Shown: positions 45,990 to 57,976 of the stretch, in pieces | How the letters are laid out: each line of letters opens with the position of its first letter | Numbering within the stretch: the first letter of the stretch is position 1 | NCBI RefSeq assembly: GCF_000379105.1 | Contig: NZ_KB900609.1 | Coordinates: 627,781 to 691,780, forward strand | Length of the DNA stretch: 64,000 nucleotides | Source of the DNA: Methylobacterium sp. WSM2598 | Lineage (GTDB): Bacteria; Pseudomonadota; Alphaproteobacteria; Rhizobiales; Beijerinckiaceae | Direction of reading: 5' to 3' | Notes under the pieces: model-generated | The model's database searches: none | The model's input: the letters and a program-made list of their open reading frames with translations, nothing else | What the model was told of the DNA's origin: nothing | Made by a program: the position numbers and the translations under genes

Positions 45990-46202
45990 ATGAGCGAACG
46001 CGACTGGACCCTGCGGGTGACGCCGACGGAAGCGGGCGTGCAGGTTGAGTTCGGCCTGTCCGAACTCGGCGGCGAGCCGGTGACGGCGGTGATCGCGCTG
46101 GATCGGGGCGAGGCGCGGCGCTTCGCCCGGGCGCTGCTGGCCGCGGCGGGCGACGCGGCCGAGCGCACCTTCCCGCATCCGAAGCCGACCGGCCAGGGCT
46201 GA
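45990..46202 (+). CDS. Small conserved-looking hypothetical protein
   Basis: The frame gives MSERDWTLRVTPTEAGVQVE, then FGLSELGGEPVTAVIALDRG and EARRFARALLAAAGDAAERT, 70 residues in all. Alternating hydrophobic strands followed by a helix give a coherent small fold, and third-position GC is like that of real genes here. The initiation region has only a weak Shine-Dalgarno (CTGGA), and a GTG lies one codon upstream. I do not recognise the family. It is divergent from the Fae paralogue and convergent with a lipoprotein gene. Confidence 0.6.
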   Translation: MSERDWTLRVTPTEAGVQVEFGLSELGGEPVTAVIALDRGEARRFARALLAAAGDAAERTFPHPKPTGQG

Positions 46203-46255
46203 GGCGCCCCGCGCGTGCGCCGGGGTGTCAGCGCCGTCCCACCGCGCGTGTCTCC

Positions 46256-46669
46256 TCAGGTCCGCCCCGGAAGCCGCCTCACCTTGGTGCCCGGCTTCTC
46301 GACCGGCTCCGCGCAGGCATAGGCGAACTCGGTGCGCAGGTCGTCGAACACCGTCTCGGCGGTGATCCGGCAGGTCTCGCGGTCCGTCTCGCTCAGGTAG
46401 GTCACGGCCGCGTCCCTGAAGCGCTTGCGGCGCGTCAGGGCCGGGTCGGCCCCGTCGAGGCCGCAACCGGCGACCTCGCGCAGGCCGTTCGAGACGATCA
46501 GCATCCGGCGCGTCTGCCGCTCGTCGAACACCTCGTAGGGGTCGTTGCAGCCGATCGTCACGACCTGCGGCCTCAGGCTCGCGTAGGTCTGCGAGACGTA
46601 GCCGAATTCCACGCAGCCGGAAGAGGCGAGGACGGCGAGGCTCGCGACCACCCACAGACCTGTCCGCAT
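46256..46669 (-). CDS. Small lipoprotein of unknown function
   Basis: This 137-residue protein has a signal peptide MRTGLWVVASLAVLASSGC with a lipobox SSGC (Cys19). The mature part has a central VTIGCNDPYEVFDERQTRRM, then SNGLREVAGCGLDG, ETCRITAETVFDDLRTEFAYACAEP, giving four more cysteines that probably form two disulfides. GGAAGG precedes the start. It is downstream of metH on the same strand but separated by a strong hairpin, so it is probably a separate unit. Confidence 0.8.
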   Translation of the reverse strand: MRTGLWVVASLAVLASSGCVEFGYVSQTYASLRPQVVTIGCNDPYEVFDERQTRRMLIVSNGLREVAGCGLDGADPALTRRKRFRDAAVTYLSETDRETCRITAETVFDDLRTEFAYACAEPVEKPGTKVRRLPGRT

Positions 46670-46749
46670 CGCCAACCTTCCGCACCCGCGCCCGCCCCAG
46701 CTTTGGGCCGGGGCGAGGCGATCGGTCAAGCTCCGCCGCGCGACACGCC

Positions 46750-46783
46750 GCGGCTCATTCCGCCCCGCGGCGGAATGAGCCGC
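46750..46783 (-). terminator. Strong hairpin downstream of metH
   Basis: Perfect 15-bp arms GCGGCTCATTCCGCC (46750-46764) and GGCGGAATGAGCCGC (46769-46783) with a 4-base loop lie 12 bp past the metH stop. There is no U-run, but the stability and placement point to the 3' end of the sahR-metF-metH message. Confidence 0.75.
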
Positions 46784-46794
46784 CGCCCGGCGGA

Positions 46795-50538
<3,744 letters not shown>

Positions 50539-50740
50539 CGGGCAAGGGTCCGGAATCTGGACCGGCGCGAGGCCGGCCCGCTGGGAAGGATGGGGTCAGG
50601 CGCGGCGACCGGGGCCGTGCGCGCGGCGCGCGGCGCCTCGATCGCCTCGATTGGCGCCCCGGCCGCGCCGGCCCCGCGCCCTGGGCGGCGCGGCCGCGTC
50701 GTGCGGGGCGGCCCCGGCCGAGTGCCCGGCCGGGACCCGC

Positions 50741-51661
50741 TCACGCCGCCGCCTTCTCGGCGACCGGCGCGCTCGGCAGGGCGCGCAGGCCGAGCAGGTG
50801 GCAGATCGCGTAGACGAGGTCGGCGCGGTTCATCGTGTAGAAGTGGAAGTCCGTGACGCCGCGGTCGACGAGGTCGAGCACCTGCTCGGCCGCCACCGCC
50901 GCCGCCACCAGCTTGCGGGTGCCGACATCGTCCTCGAGGCCCTCGAAGCGCGCGGCCAGCCATTCCGGCACCGAGGCGCCGGTGCGCTTGGCGAAGCTCG
51001 CGGCCTGCTTGAAGTTCTGCACCGGCAGGATGCCCGGGATGATCGGAATGTCGATCCCGCGCGCCTGCACCCGGTCGAGGTAGCGGAAGAAGAGGTCGTT
51101 ATCGAAGAAGAACTGGGTGATGGCGCGGTCGGCGCCGTTGTCGACCTTGGCCTTGAGCGCGTCGATGTCGGCGTCGAGGGAGGGCGCCTCCGGGTGGCGC
51201 TCCGGATAGGCCGAGACCGAGACCTGGAAGTCACCGATGCGCTTGATGCCGGCGACGAGGTCGCAGGAGCGGGCATAGCCGCCCGGATGCGCGCGATAGG
51301 CCGTGCCGACGCCCTCGGCCGGATCCCCGCGCAGGGCCACGATGTGGCGCACGCCCGCGTCCCAGTAGGAGCGCACGACCTCGTCCACCTCCTCCTGCGT
51401 GGCGGCCACGCAGGTCAGGTGGGCGGCGGGCTTCAGGCTGGTCTCGCGCACCAGCCGCGCGACCGTATTGTGGGTGCGCTCGCGGGTCGAGCCGCCGGCC
51501 CCGTAGGTCACCGAGACGAAGTTGGGCTGCAGCGGCGCGAGGCGCTCGATGGAGGACCACAGGGTCTCCTCCATCTCGGTCGTCTTGGGCGGGAAGAACT
51601 CGAAGGAGACCCGGATGGGGCGGCGGCTCTCGCGGCTCGGACGGAAGGCGGTGGAGACCAT
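50741..51661 (-). CDS. metF: 5,10-methylenetetrahydrofolate reductase
   Basis: This 306-residue FAD enzyme makes methyltetrahydrofolate for MetH. I chose MVSTAFRPSRESRRP, preceded by GAGG; an upstream ATG adds 13 unlikely residues. Signatures are IRVSFEFFPPKTTEMEE (the FFPP motif of the barrel N-terminus), FVSVTYGAGGSTRERT, HLTCVAATQEEV, IVALRGDPAEG, RAITQFFFDNDLFFRYLD and IIPGILPVQNF. It lies between the ArsR-methyltransferase gene (85 bp) and metH. The pair fits a methionine-cycle operon. Confidence 0.97.
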   Translation of the reverse strand: MVSTAFRPSRESRRPIRVSFEFFPPKTTEMEETLWSSIERLAPLQPNFVSVTYGAGGSTRERTHNTVARLVRETSLKPAAHLTCVAATQEEVDEVVRSYWDAGVRHIVALRGDPAEGVGTAYRAHPGGYARSCDLVAGIKRIGDFQVSVSAYPERHPEAPSLDADIDALKAKVDNGADRAITQFFFDNDLFFRYLDRVQARGIDIPIIPGILPVQNFKQAASFAKRTGASVPEWLAARFEGLEDDVGTRKLVAAAVAAEQVLDLVDRGVTDFHFYTMNRADLVYAICHLLGLRALPSAPVAEKAAA

Positions 51662-51746
51662 CGGAGACCTCGGTTCTCTCAGGCGAATGGGTGGACGCAC
51701 ACCGTGCCGCGCACGGGCCGCGTGGGGGTGAGGGTCGGGGGAACCA

Positions 51747-52730
51747 TCAGGCGACCTCGCGGGTGGGGATCGCCGCCGCGGGGTTGTGGGCGAGCCAGAG
51801 CGTGACGGTGAGGCGGTGGCCCGCCTCGCTGCTCGGCGGCAATTCGCGCAGGGTGACGTCGTCGAGCGACGCCTCGGTGAGCCAGTGCGCGACCTGCTCG
51901 GCCGCGAAGCCGAGGCGGCGATGGGCCTGCGTCTCGCGCAGGAATTCGAGGTCGTGGGGGGCGAAATCCACCACCAGGAGCCGGCCGCCCGGGGCGACGA
52001 GGCGGGCCGCCTCGCGCAGGGCGCGGGCCGGGTCGTCCAGGTAGTGCAGCACCTGGTGGATCAGCACGAGGTCGAAGCTGCCGCGGCTGAAGGGCGGCGC
52101 GTGGATGTCGCCCTGGCGCAGGTCGACCCGCGCCAGGCCCTGCCGCTCCAGGTTCGCGCGGGCGACCGACAGCATCGCGTGGTTGGCGTCGAGCCCGGTC
52201 GCGCGGGTCGCCCGCGGCGCGAGCAGCGCGAGCATCCGCCCCGTCCCGGTGCCGAGGTCGAGGAGGCTGCCGATCGGCCGCGGGCCGAGCACGTCGAGCA
52301 CCGCGGCCTCGACCGTCGCCTCGGGCACGTGGAGGGAGCGCACCTTGTCCCATTGCGGCGCGAGCCGGGCGAAGAAGCTCTGGGCCGCCTCGGCGCGCTG
52401 CGCCCGCACGGCGTCGAGGCGGGCGCGGTCCTCGGAGAGCGGCGGCCGGGTCCTGTCCGCGGCGGCGAGCAGCGGCTCGACCATGGCCGAAACACCCTCG
52501 ACCAGCCGGAAGAAGGCCCAGGCACCCTCCCGGTGCCGCTCGACCAGCCCGGCCTCCACCATCAGCTTGAGGTGGCGCGAGATGCGCGGCTGCGACTGGC
52601 CGAGGATGTCGGTGAGGTCCGAGACCGTCAGCTCCCCCTCGCGCAGGAGCGCGATGATGCGCAGCCGCGTCTCTTCCGCGGCGGCGCGCAGCACGCCGAG
52701 AGCGTCGGAGAAGGCGAGCGGCTGGATCAT
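51747..52730 (-). CDS. sahR: ArsR-family regulator fused to SAM-dependent methyltransferase (SahR-like)
   Basis: This 327-residue protein has an N-terminal ArsR winged helix (residues about 10-90; EETRLRIIALLREGELTVSD and the recognition helix region GQSQPRISRHLKLMVEAGL) without the ArsR metal-binding cysteines. A class I methyltransferase domain follows with motif I LLDLGTGTGRMLALL (156-170), DLRQGDIHAPPF, DLVLIHQVLHYLDDPARALR. SahR regulators of Proteobacteria sense S-adenosylhomocysteine and control metF/metH and SAH recycling genes. Gene order and the upstream palindrome support the name. Direct evidence for the ligand is not in the sequence. Confidence 0.85.
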   Translation of the reverse strand: MIQPLAFSDALGVLRAAAEETRLRIIALLREGELTVSDLTDILGQSQPRISRHLKLMVEAGLVERHREGAWAFFRLVEGVSAMVEPLLAAADRTRPPLSEDRARLDAVRAQRAEAAQSFFARLAPQWDKVRSLHVPEATVEAAVLDVLGPRPIGSLLDLGTGTGRMLALLAPRATRATGLDANHAMLSVARANLERQGLARVDLRQGDIHAPPFSRGSFDLVLIHQVLHYLDDPARALREAARLVAPGGRLLVVDFAPHDLEFLRETQAHRRLGFAAEQVAHWLTEASLDDVTLRELPPSSEAGHRLTVTLWLAHNPAAAIPTREVA

Positions 52731-52758
52731 CGGCGGCGTTCTCTCGGCTCCGAGCGAA

Positions 52759-52778
52759 ACATAAAGATATCTTTATGT
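52759..52778. promoter_or_regulatory. Operator palindrome upstream of sahR-metF-metH
   Basis: ACATAAAGATATCTTTATGT is a perfect 20-bp palindrome 28 bp upstream of the sahR start, very AT-rich against a 70% GC background. The ATAAAGATATCTTTAT core resembles ArsR-family and SahR operators. It probably overlaps the promoter, giving SAH-responsive autoregulation of the whole operon. Confidence 0.85.
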
Positions 52779-52890
52779 GCGTTCACAGCGCGGCGCAAGC
52801 CGGAATCGCCCCCGTCGCAACGAAAACCCCTCCCCCGCGGGGCGGGAGAGGGGCTCAGGATCGACGGTCCGGTCGAGGCGGGGTGTCATC

Positions 52891-53075
52891 CGCCATCCGG
52901 TTGATGGCTTCGCATCTCCCATTTCGGCCATGCGGATGCCGGCTTCGCTCAGGCGCCGCGCGGACGTGTCATACCAAATCCGCTTGATCCCTTCGGGATG
53001 GCGGATTTGGGCTTCGCTCAGGCGCCGCGCAGGCTTGGGATCCGGGATCCGCTGCGATCAAGCGGATCCCGGATC
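52891..53075. repeat. Composite intergenic repeat cluster
   Basis: Three elements lie end to end. First, an inverted copy of the 70-bp block (52891-52962; includes CCATCCGGTTGATGGCTTCG and GGCTTCGCTCAGGCGCCGCG). Second, a single copy of the 62-bp unit (about 52976-53035). Third, a perfect palindrome with 15-bp arms GATCCGGGATCCGCT (53039-53053) and AGCGGATCCCGGATC (53061-53075). The palindrome runs into the stop codon of the following minus-strand gene. The 5' part of the gap (52779-52890) holds nothing recognised. Confidence 0.75.
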
Positions 53076-53430
53076 AGATCGGGCGGGGCAGCTTGCAGCT
53101 GTCGAGGGCGCTCAGCGCCTTGGCCCGGGCGGATTCGTTGAAGTAGCCCGTACTCCGGTAGGCTTCGAGCTCGGCCGGGTCGAGGGCGCGCAGCGTGGCC
53201 CTGGCGTAGCAGCCGCAGGGCCGCTCCAGCGCGGTCTCGGCCGCGTTCTGCAGGCGGGCCTGCACGACCGCGCAGGCGTTGCGCACGCGGCTCTCCAGCT
53301 CGGTCTTGGGCGCCGTGCGCAGAGCCGGATCGGGCTGGTAGGCTTCGAGGGGAGCGGCGGTGCCGCCCGCGAGGGCGGCGGAGGCGCCGAGGGCCAGGAG
53401 GCCGGCGGCGAGGGCGATGCGGAGGCGCAT
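53074..53430 (-). CDS. Small secreted protein of unknown function
   Basis: This 118-residue protein has a signal peptide MRLRIALAAGLLALGASAAL with likely cleavage at ALAGG. The mature part is mostly helical with four cysteines (RNACAVVQARL; RPCGCYARATL; LDSCKLPRP) and the segment DPAELEAYRSTGYFNESARA. I do not recognise a family. Its TGA overlaps the end of a palindromic repeat. An ATG 75 bp upstream would remove the signal peptide from the N-terminus, so I used the internal one. Confidence 0.75.
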   Translation of the reverse strand: MRLRIALAAGLLALGASAALAGGTAAPLEAYQPDPALRTAPKTELESRVRNACAVVQARLQNAAETALERPCGCYARATLRALDPAELEAYRSTGYFNESARAKALSALDSCKLPRPI

Positions 53431-53583
53431 GGTGGTGATCCGGTCAACGAAAGCTTGACCGTTGGACTCCGAATCATCCCTGCCGTGCAAGGACCCGGGC
53501 GCCACACCGGCCGGAAAAGGGGCGCCCGCCCCGCACCGACCGCTCCCGGCGGACCCCGCCGCGCGGACGGGCCGCGGGCGCCC

Positions 53584-55683
53584 TCACCCCGCCACGGGGG
53601 CGATCGCCACGTGGTTGTCGTGGAAGGCCGCGCCGCCGAAGGGCGCCGGCGCGTCGGCGCCCGTGAGCGTGTTGATGCCGCGCCCGTCCGGATAGGCGTC
53701 GTTCGGCCAGATCGATTCCGCGATCAGCACGCCGCGCCGCAGCCCCGGACACAGCGTCGCCCGCAGGGTCACCGCGCCGAGCTCGTTCGAGAGCCGCACC
53801 CAGGTCCCCTCCCCGATCCCGTGCGCGGCCGCGTCCTCGGGATGGATCATCACGGTCGGATGGCGCTCCTTGGCGCGCGAGGTCGGCGTCTCCGTGAAGG
53901 TCGAGTTCAGGAAGTTGCGCGCCGGGCTCGTGGCCAGCCGGAACGGATGGGCCGGCGTCGCCGTCCTGAGCGGCGCCTCCCAGTGGTCGGGCAGGGCCGG
54001 CAGGTCCGCCGCCGGGCCCCGCGGCCCGTCATGGCCGATCGGCACGGCGCCCCAGTCCGGCCGGAAGCGGAAGCGGCCGTCCGGATGGCCGAACCCGTCG
54101 AGGTAATGGGCGCGGGCGAAGGGGGGCTGCGCGTCGAGGATGCCGCCCGCCGCCTCGAGTTCGGCGAGGCTGCCCCGGCCGGAGGCGCGCAGCGTCGCGT
54201 CGATGAGGTCGCGCGGGCTCAGGGCGAAGCCCGGATGCGCGGCGCCGACCCGCGCGGCCAGCGCCGCCACCACCTCGTGGTTCGAGCGGCAGCCCTCGGG
54301 CGGCGCGATCAGCCGGGGGCCGAGCTGGATGTGCTGGTGGCCGCCGCTGGTGTAGAGGTCGTCGTGCTCCAGGAACATGGTCGCGGGCAGCACGATGTCG
54401 GCCATCCGGGCCGTCTCGGTCAGGAACTGCTCGTGCACGCAGACGAAGAGGTCGTCGCGGGCGAAGCCCCGCTTCACCGCCTCCTGCTCGGGCGCGACCG
54501 AGACCGGGTTGGTGTTCTGCACGAGGAGCGCGGTCACCGGAGGACCGCCGCGCAGGGCCTCGGCGTCGCCGCACAGGACCCGGCCGATCTGGGACTGGTC
54601 GAGCACGCGGACCCGCGGGTCGCGGGCGTCGAGCCCCTCGATCAGGGTCTTGTCGAGGCCGTAGACGCCGCTGTTCGAGTGGAAGGCGCCGCCGCCCGGA
54701 TGCTGCCACGCCCCCGTCACCGCCGGGATGCTGAGGGCCGCGTGCATGGAGACGGCCCCGTTGCGGCTGCGCGAGAAGCCGTAGCCGAGCCGGAAGAAGC
54801 TGCGCTTCGTCGCGCCGACGAGCCGCGCGAAGGCCTCGATCTCGGCCACCGTGAGGCCGGTGATCGCCGCCGCCCAGTCCGGGCCGCGCGGGCGCAGATG
54901 CGCCTCCAGCGCGGCGGGGCAGTCGGTGTACCGGGCGAGGTAGTCGCGGTCGGCGTGGCCGTCGCGGAACAGCACGTGCATGACCGCGCAGGCCAGCGCC
55001 GCGTCCGTGCCCGGCCGCACGAGCAGCGCCATGTCGGCCTGCCGCATGGTCGGGTTGTCGTAGATGTCGACCACCACGAGCGTCGCGCCGCGGTTCCGGC
55101 GCGCCGCCTGGACGTGGGTCATCACGTTGACCTGGGTGTGCACCGGGTTGGTGCCCCAGATCACGATGCAGTCGCTCTCGGCCATCTCGCGCGGGTCCGA
55201 GCCGGCGAGCCGCCCCGTGCCCGCCACGAAGCCGGACCAGGCGAGCGTCGTGCAGATGGTCGAGTGCTGGCCCGAATAGCCCTTGGCGTGGCGCAGGCGG
55301 TTGATGCCGTCGCGCATTACCAGCCCCATCGTCCCCGCGTAGTAGTAGGGCCACACGGCCTCCGGCCCGTGCGCGGCCTCGGCCCCGAGGAAAGCCTCGG
55401 CGGTGCGGTCGAGGGCCTCGTCCCAGGAGATCGGGGCGAACGACCCCGACCCTTTGGGCCCGGTCCGGATCATCGGCCGGGTCAGCCGGTCCGGGTGATG
55501 GACGCGCTCGGCGTAGCGGGCGACCTTCGCGCAGACGACGCCCGCCGTGTAGGAGTGGCGCGCGGCGCCGCGCACGCGCCCGATCGCGGCCCCGTCGATC
55601 ACCTCGACGTCGAGGGCGCAGACCGAGGGACAATCATGCGGGCAGGTGGAGGCCCGCCGCTCGATCCGCGCCTGCGCCGTCAC
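53584..55683 (-). CDS. Molybdopterin oxidoreductase, DMSO reductase family
   Basis: This 699-residue protein has the N-terminal 4Fe-4S motif CPHDCPSVCALDVEV with a fourth Cys in AGVVCAKVARY. The molybdopterin domain shows ISWDEALDRTAEAFLG, VIWGTNPVHTQVN, VVVDIYDNPTMRQADMALLV, RPGTDAALACAVMHVL and ADIVLPATMFLEHDD. The C-terminal dinucleotide-binding domain (VMIHPEDAAAHGIGEGTWVR) completes it. There is no twin-arginine signal, so it is cytoplasmic. No electron-transfer or membrane subunit is encoded next to it. The family contains formate dehydrogenases and many uncharacterised enzymes; the substrate cannot be given. Confidence 0.88.
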   Translation of the reverse strand: MTAQARIERRASTCPHDCPSVCALDVEVIDGAAIGRVRGAARHSYTAGVVCAKVARYAERVHHPDRLTRPMIRTGPKGSGSFAPISWDEALDRTAEAFLGAEAAHGPEAVWPYYYAGTMGLVMRDGINRLRHAKGYSGQHSTICTTLAWSGFVAGTGRLAGSDPREMAESDCIVIWGTNPVHTQVNVMTHVQAARRNRGATLVVVDIYDNPTMRQADMALLVRPGTDAALACAVMHVLFRDGHADRDYLARYTDCPAALEAHLRPRGPDWAAAITGLTVAEIEAFARLVGATKRSFFRLGYGFSRSRNGAVSMHAALSIPAVTGAWQHPGGGAFHSNSGVYGLDKTLIEGLDARDPRVRVLDQSQIGRVLCGDAEALRGGPPVTALLVQNTNPVSVAPEQEAVKRGFARDDLFVCVHEQFLTETARMADIVLPATMFLEHDDLYTSGGHQHIQLGPRLIAPPEGCRSNHEVVAALAARVGAAHPGFALSPRDLIDATLRASGRGSLAELEAAGGILDAQPPFARAHYLDGFGHPDGRFRFRPDWGAVPIGHDGPRGPAADLPALPDHWEAPLRTATPAHPFRLATSPARNFLNSTFTETPTSRAKERHPTVMIHPEDAAAHGIGEGTWVRLSNELGAVTLRATLCPGLRRGVLIAESIWPNDAYPDGRGINTLTGADAPAPFGGAAFHDNHVAIAPVAG

Positions 55684-55804
55684 CGCTCCGCCTCCGTGCC
55701 GCGGGCGCCCGCCCGGGAGGGATCCCCGGCCGCGCGCACCCGATGTGGGACCGCCGGCCGGTCGGGCGCCCGGGGACGCGTCCGACCGGCCCGCGCGGCG
55801 GATC

Positions 55805-56227
55805 TCAGCCGACGATGTCGGCTTCGGTGAAGAACTGCGCGATCTCGATCGCGGCGTTCTCGGCGCTGTCCGAGCCGTGCACCGAGTTCTCGCCGACCGA
55901 GACGGCGAAGCGCTTGCGGATCGTGCCCTCGGCCGCCTGGGCCGGGTTGGTGGCGCCCATCACCTCGCGGTACTTGGCGACGGCGTTGTCGCCCTCCAGC
56001 ACCTGCACGACGACGGGTCCCGAGGTCATGAAGGAGACGAGCTCGCCGTAGAACGGGCGCTCGGCATGGACCTCGTAGAAGGTCTTGGCCTGGGCCTCCG
56101 ACATGCGGATGCGGCGCTGGGCGACGATGCGCAGGCCCGCCTCCTCGATCACCGCGTTGATCGCGCCGGTGAGATTCCGGGCGGTGGCGTCCGGCTTCAG
56201 GATGGAGAAGGTGCGCTCGATGGCCAT
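55805..56227 (-). CDS. ndk: Nucleoside diphosphate kinase
   Basis: This 140-residue enzyme balances nucleoside triphosphates. It starts [19 protein letters not shown]; the active-site His is in [20 protein letters not shown], and [20 protein letters not shown] and [19 protein letters not shown] are the family blocks. Length is exactly typical. The gene is monocistronic, with 121 bp to the molybdoenzyme gene downstream. Confidence 0.98.
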   Translation of the reverse strand: MAIERTFSILKPDATARNLTGAINAVIEEAGLRIVAQRRIRMSEAQAKTFYEVHAERPFYGELVSFMTSGPVVVQVLEGDNAVAKYREVMGATNPAQAAEGTIRKRFAVSVGENSVHGSDSAENAAIEIAQFFTEADIVG

Positions 56228-56362
56228 CGGAGGATCCGTCGGAGGGAAGGCTGGGCGGAGCGGCCGGATGCCGCCCGCGGCGCCGGGCTTATAGCGGCGC
56301 GCCGACTCGCCCTCAAGCCGAGCCGGGCCGGCGCTGCTGCGACTCGGCCGCAACGTGGTCGA

Positions 56363-56388
56363 AAAAACGCCAGAAACCCCGCGTTTTT
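56363..56388. terminator. AT-rich symmetric hairpin upstream of ndk
   Basis: AAAAACGC (56363-56370) and GCGTTTTT (56381-56388) surround a 10-base loop, with A and T runs on the outer flanks so that either strand reads as an intrinsic terminator. It lies between two divergent genes, where a terminator is not expected, so an operator or attenuator for ndk is an alternative. Confidence 0.35.
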
Positions 56389-56500
56389 AGAGGCCATCGC
56401 GGCCTTTGGGCCACGCCCGGCGGGCCGCCGCCGGGCCCCGACGTGATGATCCGCCGAGCGGGCCCGCGCGGCCCGGAGACGGAGCAAGGGAGATTCGTCC

Positions 56501-56998
56501 ATGCGTTCAGTCCGGACCCCCGCCCTCACCGCGTTCCTGCTCCTCGCCGGCACCGCCGCGCAGGCGGGGACCGATCCCTCCGGCACGTGGCTGACGGAGG
56601 ATGGCCGGGCGAAGATCAAGATCGAGCGCTGCGGCCCGGCCGGCAGCCAAGCCTGCGGCACGGTCGTCTGGCTGAAGGTCCCGCTCAACGACCAGGGCCA
56701 GCCGCGCACCGACATCAAGAACCCCGATCCCAAGAAGCGGCAGCGGCCGGTGATCGGCCTGCAGCTGATGGAGGGGCTCAAGCCCGACGAGGCCGGCTAC
56801 AAGGGGCAGATCTACAACGCCGAGGAGGGCAAGTTCTACGAGGTGACGATCGCCCGCGAGAGCGCCTCGGAACTCTCGATCTCGGGCTGCCTGCTCAAGG
56901 TGCTGTGCGGCTCGCAGACCTGGACCAAGGCCCCGGACGAGGTGGCGCAGGCCGCCCCCGCCAAGCCGGCCGCGAAGCCCAAGACCGTCACGCCCTGA
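56501..56998 (+). CDS. DUF2147 domain exported protein
   Basis: This 165-residue protein has a signal peptide (MRSVRTPALTAFLLLAGTAA, cut near AQA) and a DUF2147 domain: DPSGTWLTEDGRAKIKIERC, NPDPKKRQRPVIGLQLMEGL, GQIYNAEEGKFYEVTIAR, LSISGCLLKVLCGSQTWTKA. The family is lipocalin-like, periplasmic and of unknown function. A Pro/Ala/Lys tail follows. The stop codon lies in the first of three 19-bp tandem repeats. A paralogue is encoded at about 61 kb. Confidence 0.85.
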   Translation: MRSVRTPALTAFLLLAGTAAQAGTDPSGTWLTEDGRAKIKIERCGPAGSQACGTVVWLKVPLNDQGQPRTDIKNPDPKKRQRPVIGLQLMEGLKPDEAGYKGQIYNAEEGKFYEVTIARESASELSISGCLLKVLCGSQTWTKAPDEVAQAAPAKPAAKPKTVTP

Positions 56999-57039
56999 CC
57001 CAACCGTCACGCCCTGACCCAACCGTCACGCCCTGACCC
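56984..57039 (+). repeat. Three tandem copies of a 19-bp repeat
   Basis: ACCGTCACGCCCTGACCCA occurs three times in direct tandem at 19-bp spacing. The first copy encodes the last residues and stop of the DUF2147 gene; the other two are downstream copies that repeat the TGA. The array ends 22 bp before the stop of the convergent GST gene. Confidence 0.8.
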
Positions 57040-57060
57040 GGGCCGCGGGGCCGCCGCGCC

Positions 57061-57729
57061 TCAGGCGGGCGCGGCGGCATTCTCCGGCTCGGCCCGGAGC
57101 TTGAAGCCGCGCAGGACCGCCGGGCGCGCCTTCACGGCGTCGAGCCAGCGGCCGACATGCGGGTAATCCGCGATGTCGAGGCCCTGGCGTTCCCAGAGCT
57201 TCGCCCAGGTGACGACCGCGATGTCGGCGATCGTGTAGGCATCGCCCGCCACGAAGGCGTGCGCCGCGAGCTGCGCGTCGAGGACCCGGTAGAGCCGGGC
57301 CGCCTCGGCGGTGTAGCGCTCGATGGCGTAGGGGATCTTCTCCGGCGCGTAGATGCGGAAATGGTGAGTCTGGCCGAGGACCGGGCCGAAATTCGCCGCC
57401 TGCCAGAACAGCCAGATATCGACCGCGATACGCTCCCGCTCGGCTTCCGGGTAGAACTGGCCGGTCTTGCGGGCGAGGTATTGCAGGATGGCGTTCGACT
57501 CGTAGATCGTGATCGGCGCGGACCCGGGCCCGTCGTGATCGACGATCACCGGGATCTTGCCGTTCGGCGAAACGCTGAGAAACTCGGGCGCGCGCTGCGC
57601 CCCCTTGCCGATGTTCACCGGGATCATGCGGTACGGCAGCCCGCACTCCTCCAGCATGATCGAGGCTTTCCAGCCGTTCGGCGTCGTCCAGTAGTAGAGG
57701 TCGATCGGCGGAGTCGTGACGGCCGACAT
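57061..57729 (-). CDS. Glutathione S-transferase, YfcG/Ure2p-like
   Basis: This 222-residue cytoplasmic protein has a thioredoxin-like N-domain (IDLYYWTTPNGWKASIMLEE, SVSPNGKIPVIVDHDG, YESNAILQYLARKTGQFYP) and an all-helical C-domain with HHFRIYAPEKIPYAIERYT and the family capping motif DAYTIADIAVVTW. The YWTTPNGWK signature is that of disulfide-bond oxidoreductase YfcG and relatives, which use glutathione to reduce disulfides. I chose the ATG giving MSAVTTPPIDL, preceded by GGGGA. It is convergent with the DUF2147 gene. Confidence 0.92.
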   Translation of the reverse strand: MSAVTTPPIDLYYWTTPNGWKASIMLEECGLPYRMIPVNIGKGAQRAPEFLSVSPNGKIPVIVDHDGPGSAPITIYESNAILQYLARKTGQFYPEAERERIAVDIWLFWQAANFGPVLGQTHHFRIYAPEKIPYAIERYTAEAARLYRVLDAQLAAHAFVAGDAYTIADIAVVTWAKLWERQGLDIADYPHVGRWLDAVKARPAVLRGFKLRAEPENAAAPA

Positions 57730-57976
57730 GCAGACGGTCCCCTCGCGCGGGCGTGGATCGGGTCTCTCGCCGGGCGAGCTTAACCAGAGAGCGCCCGCGC
57801 CTGTGAAGCGAAAACGTCGCTCGGGCGCGCGAGGCTGCGGCGAAAATGCGACGCAAAGGACTTTTTCGGCGCGGTCGCGGACCGGACGGGGCGCGGCACC
57901 TTGCCGGAGGGAACGCCTGTGGCAGTGATGGGCCGGCAACCTGCCCCAGCGTCAGCGGGGCGACCGGAGGTCTTCC

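Noticed and set aside
52775..52987. A 70-codon plus-strand frame between sahR and the secreted protein gene
   Set aside because: It runs through the composite repeat cluster and has no ribosome site or family resemblance; it is repeat DNA read by chance.
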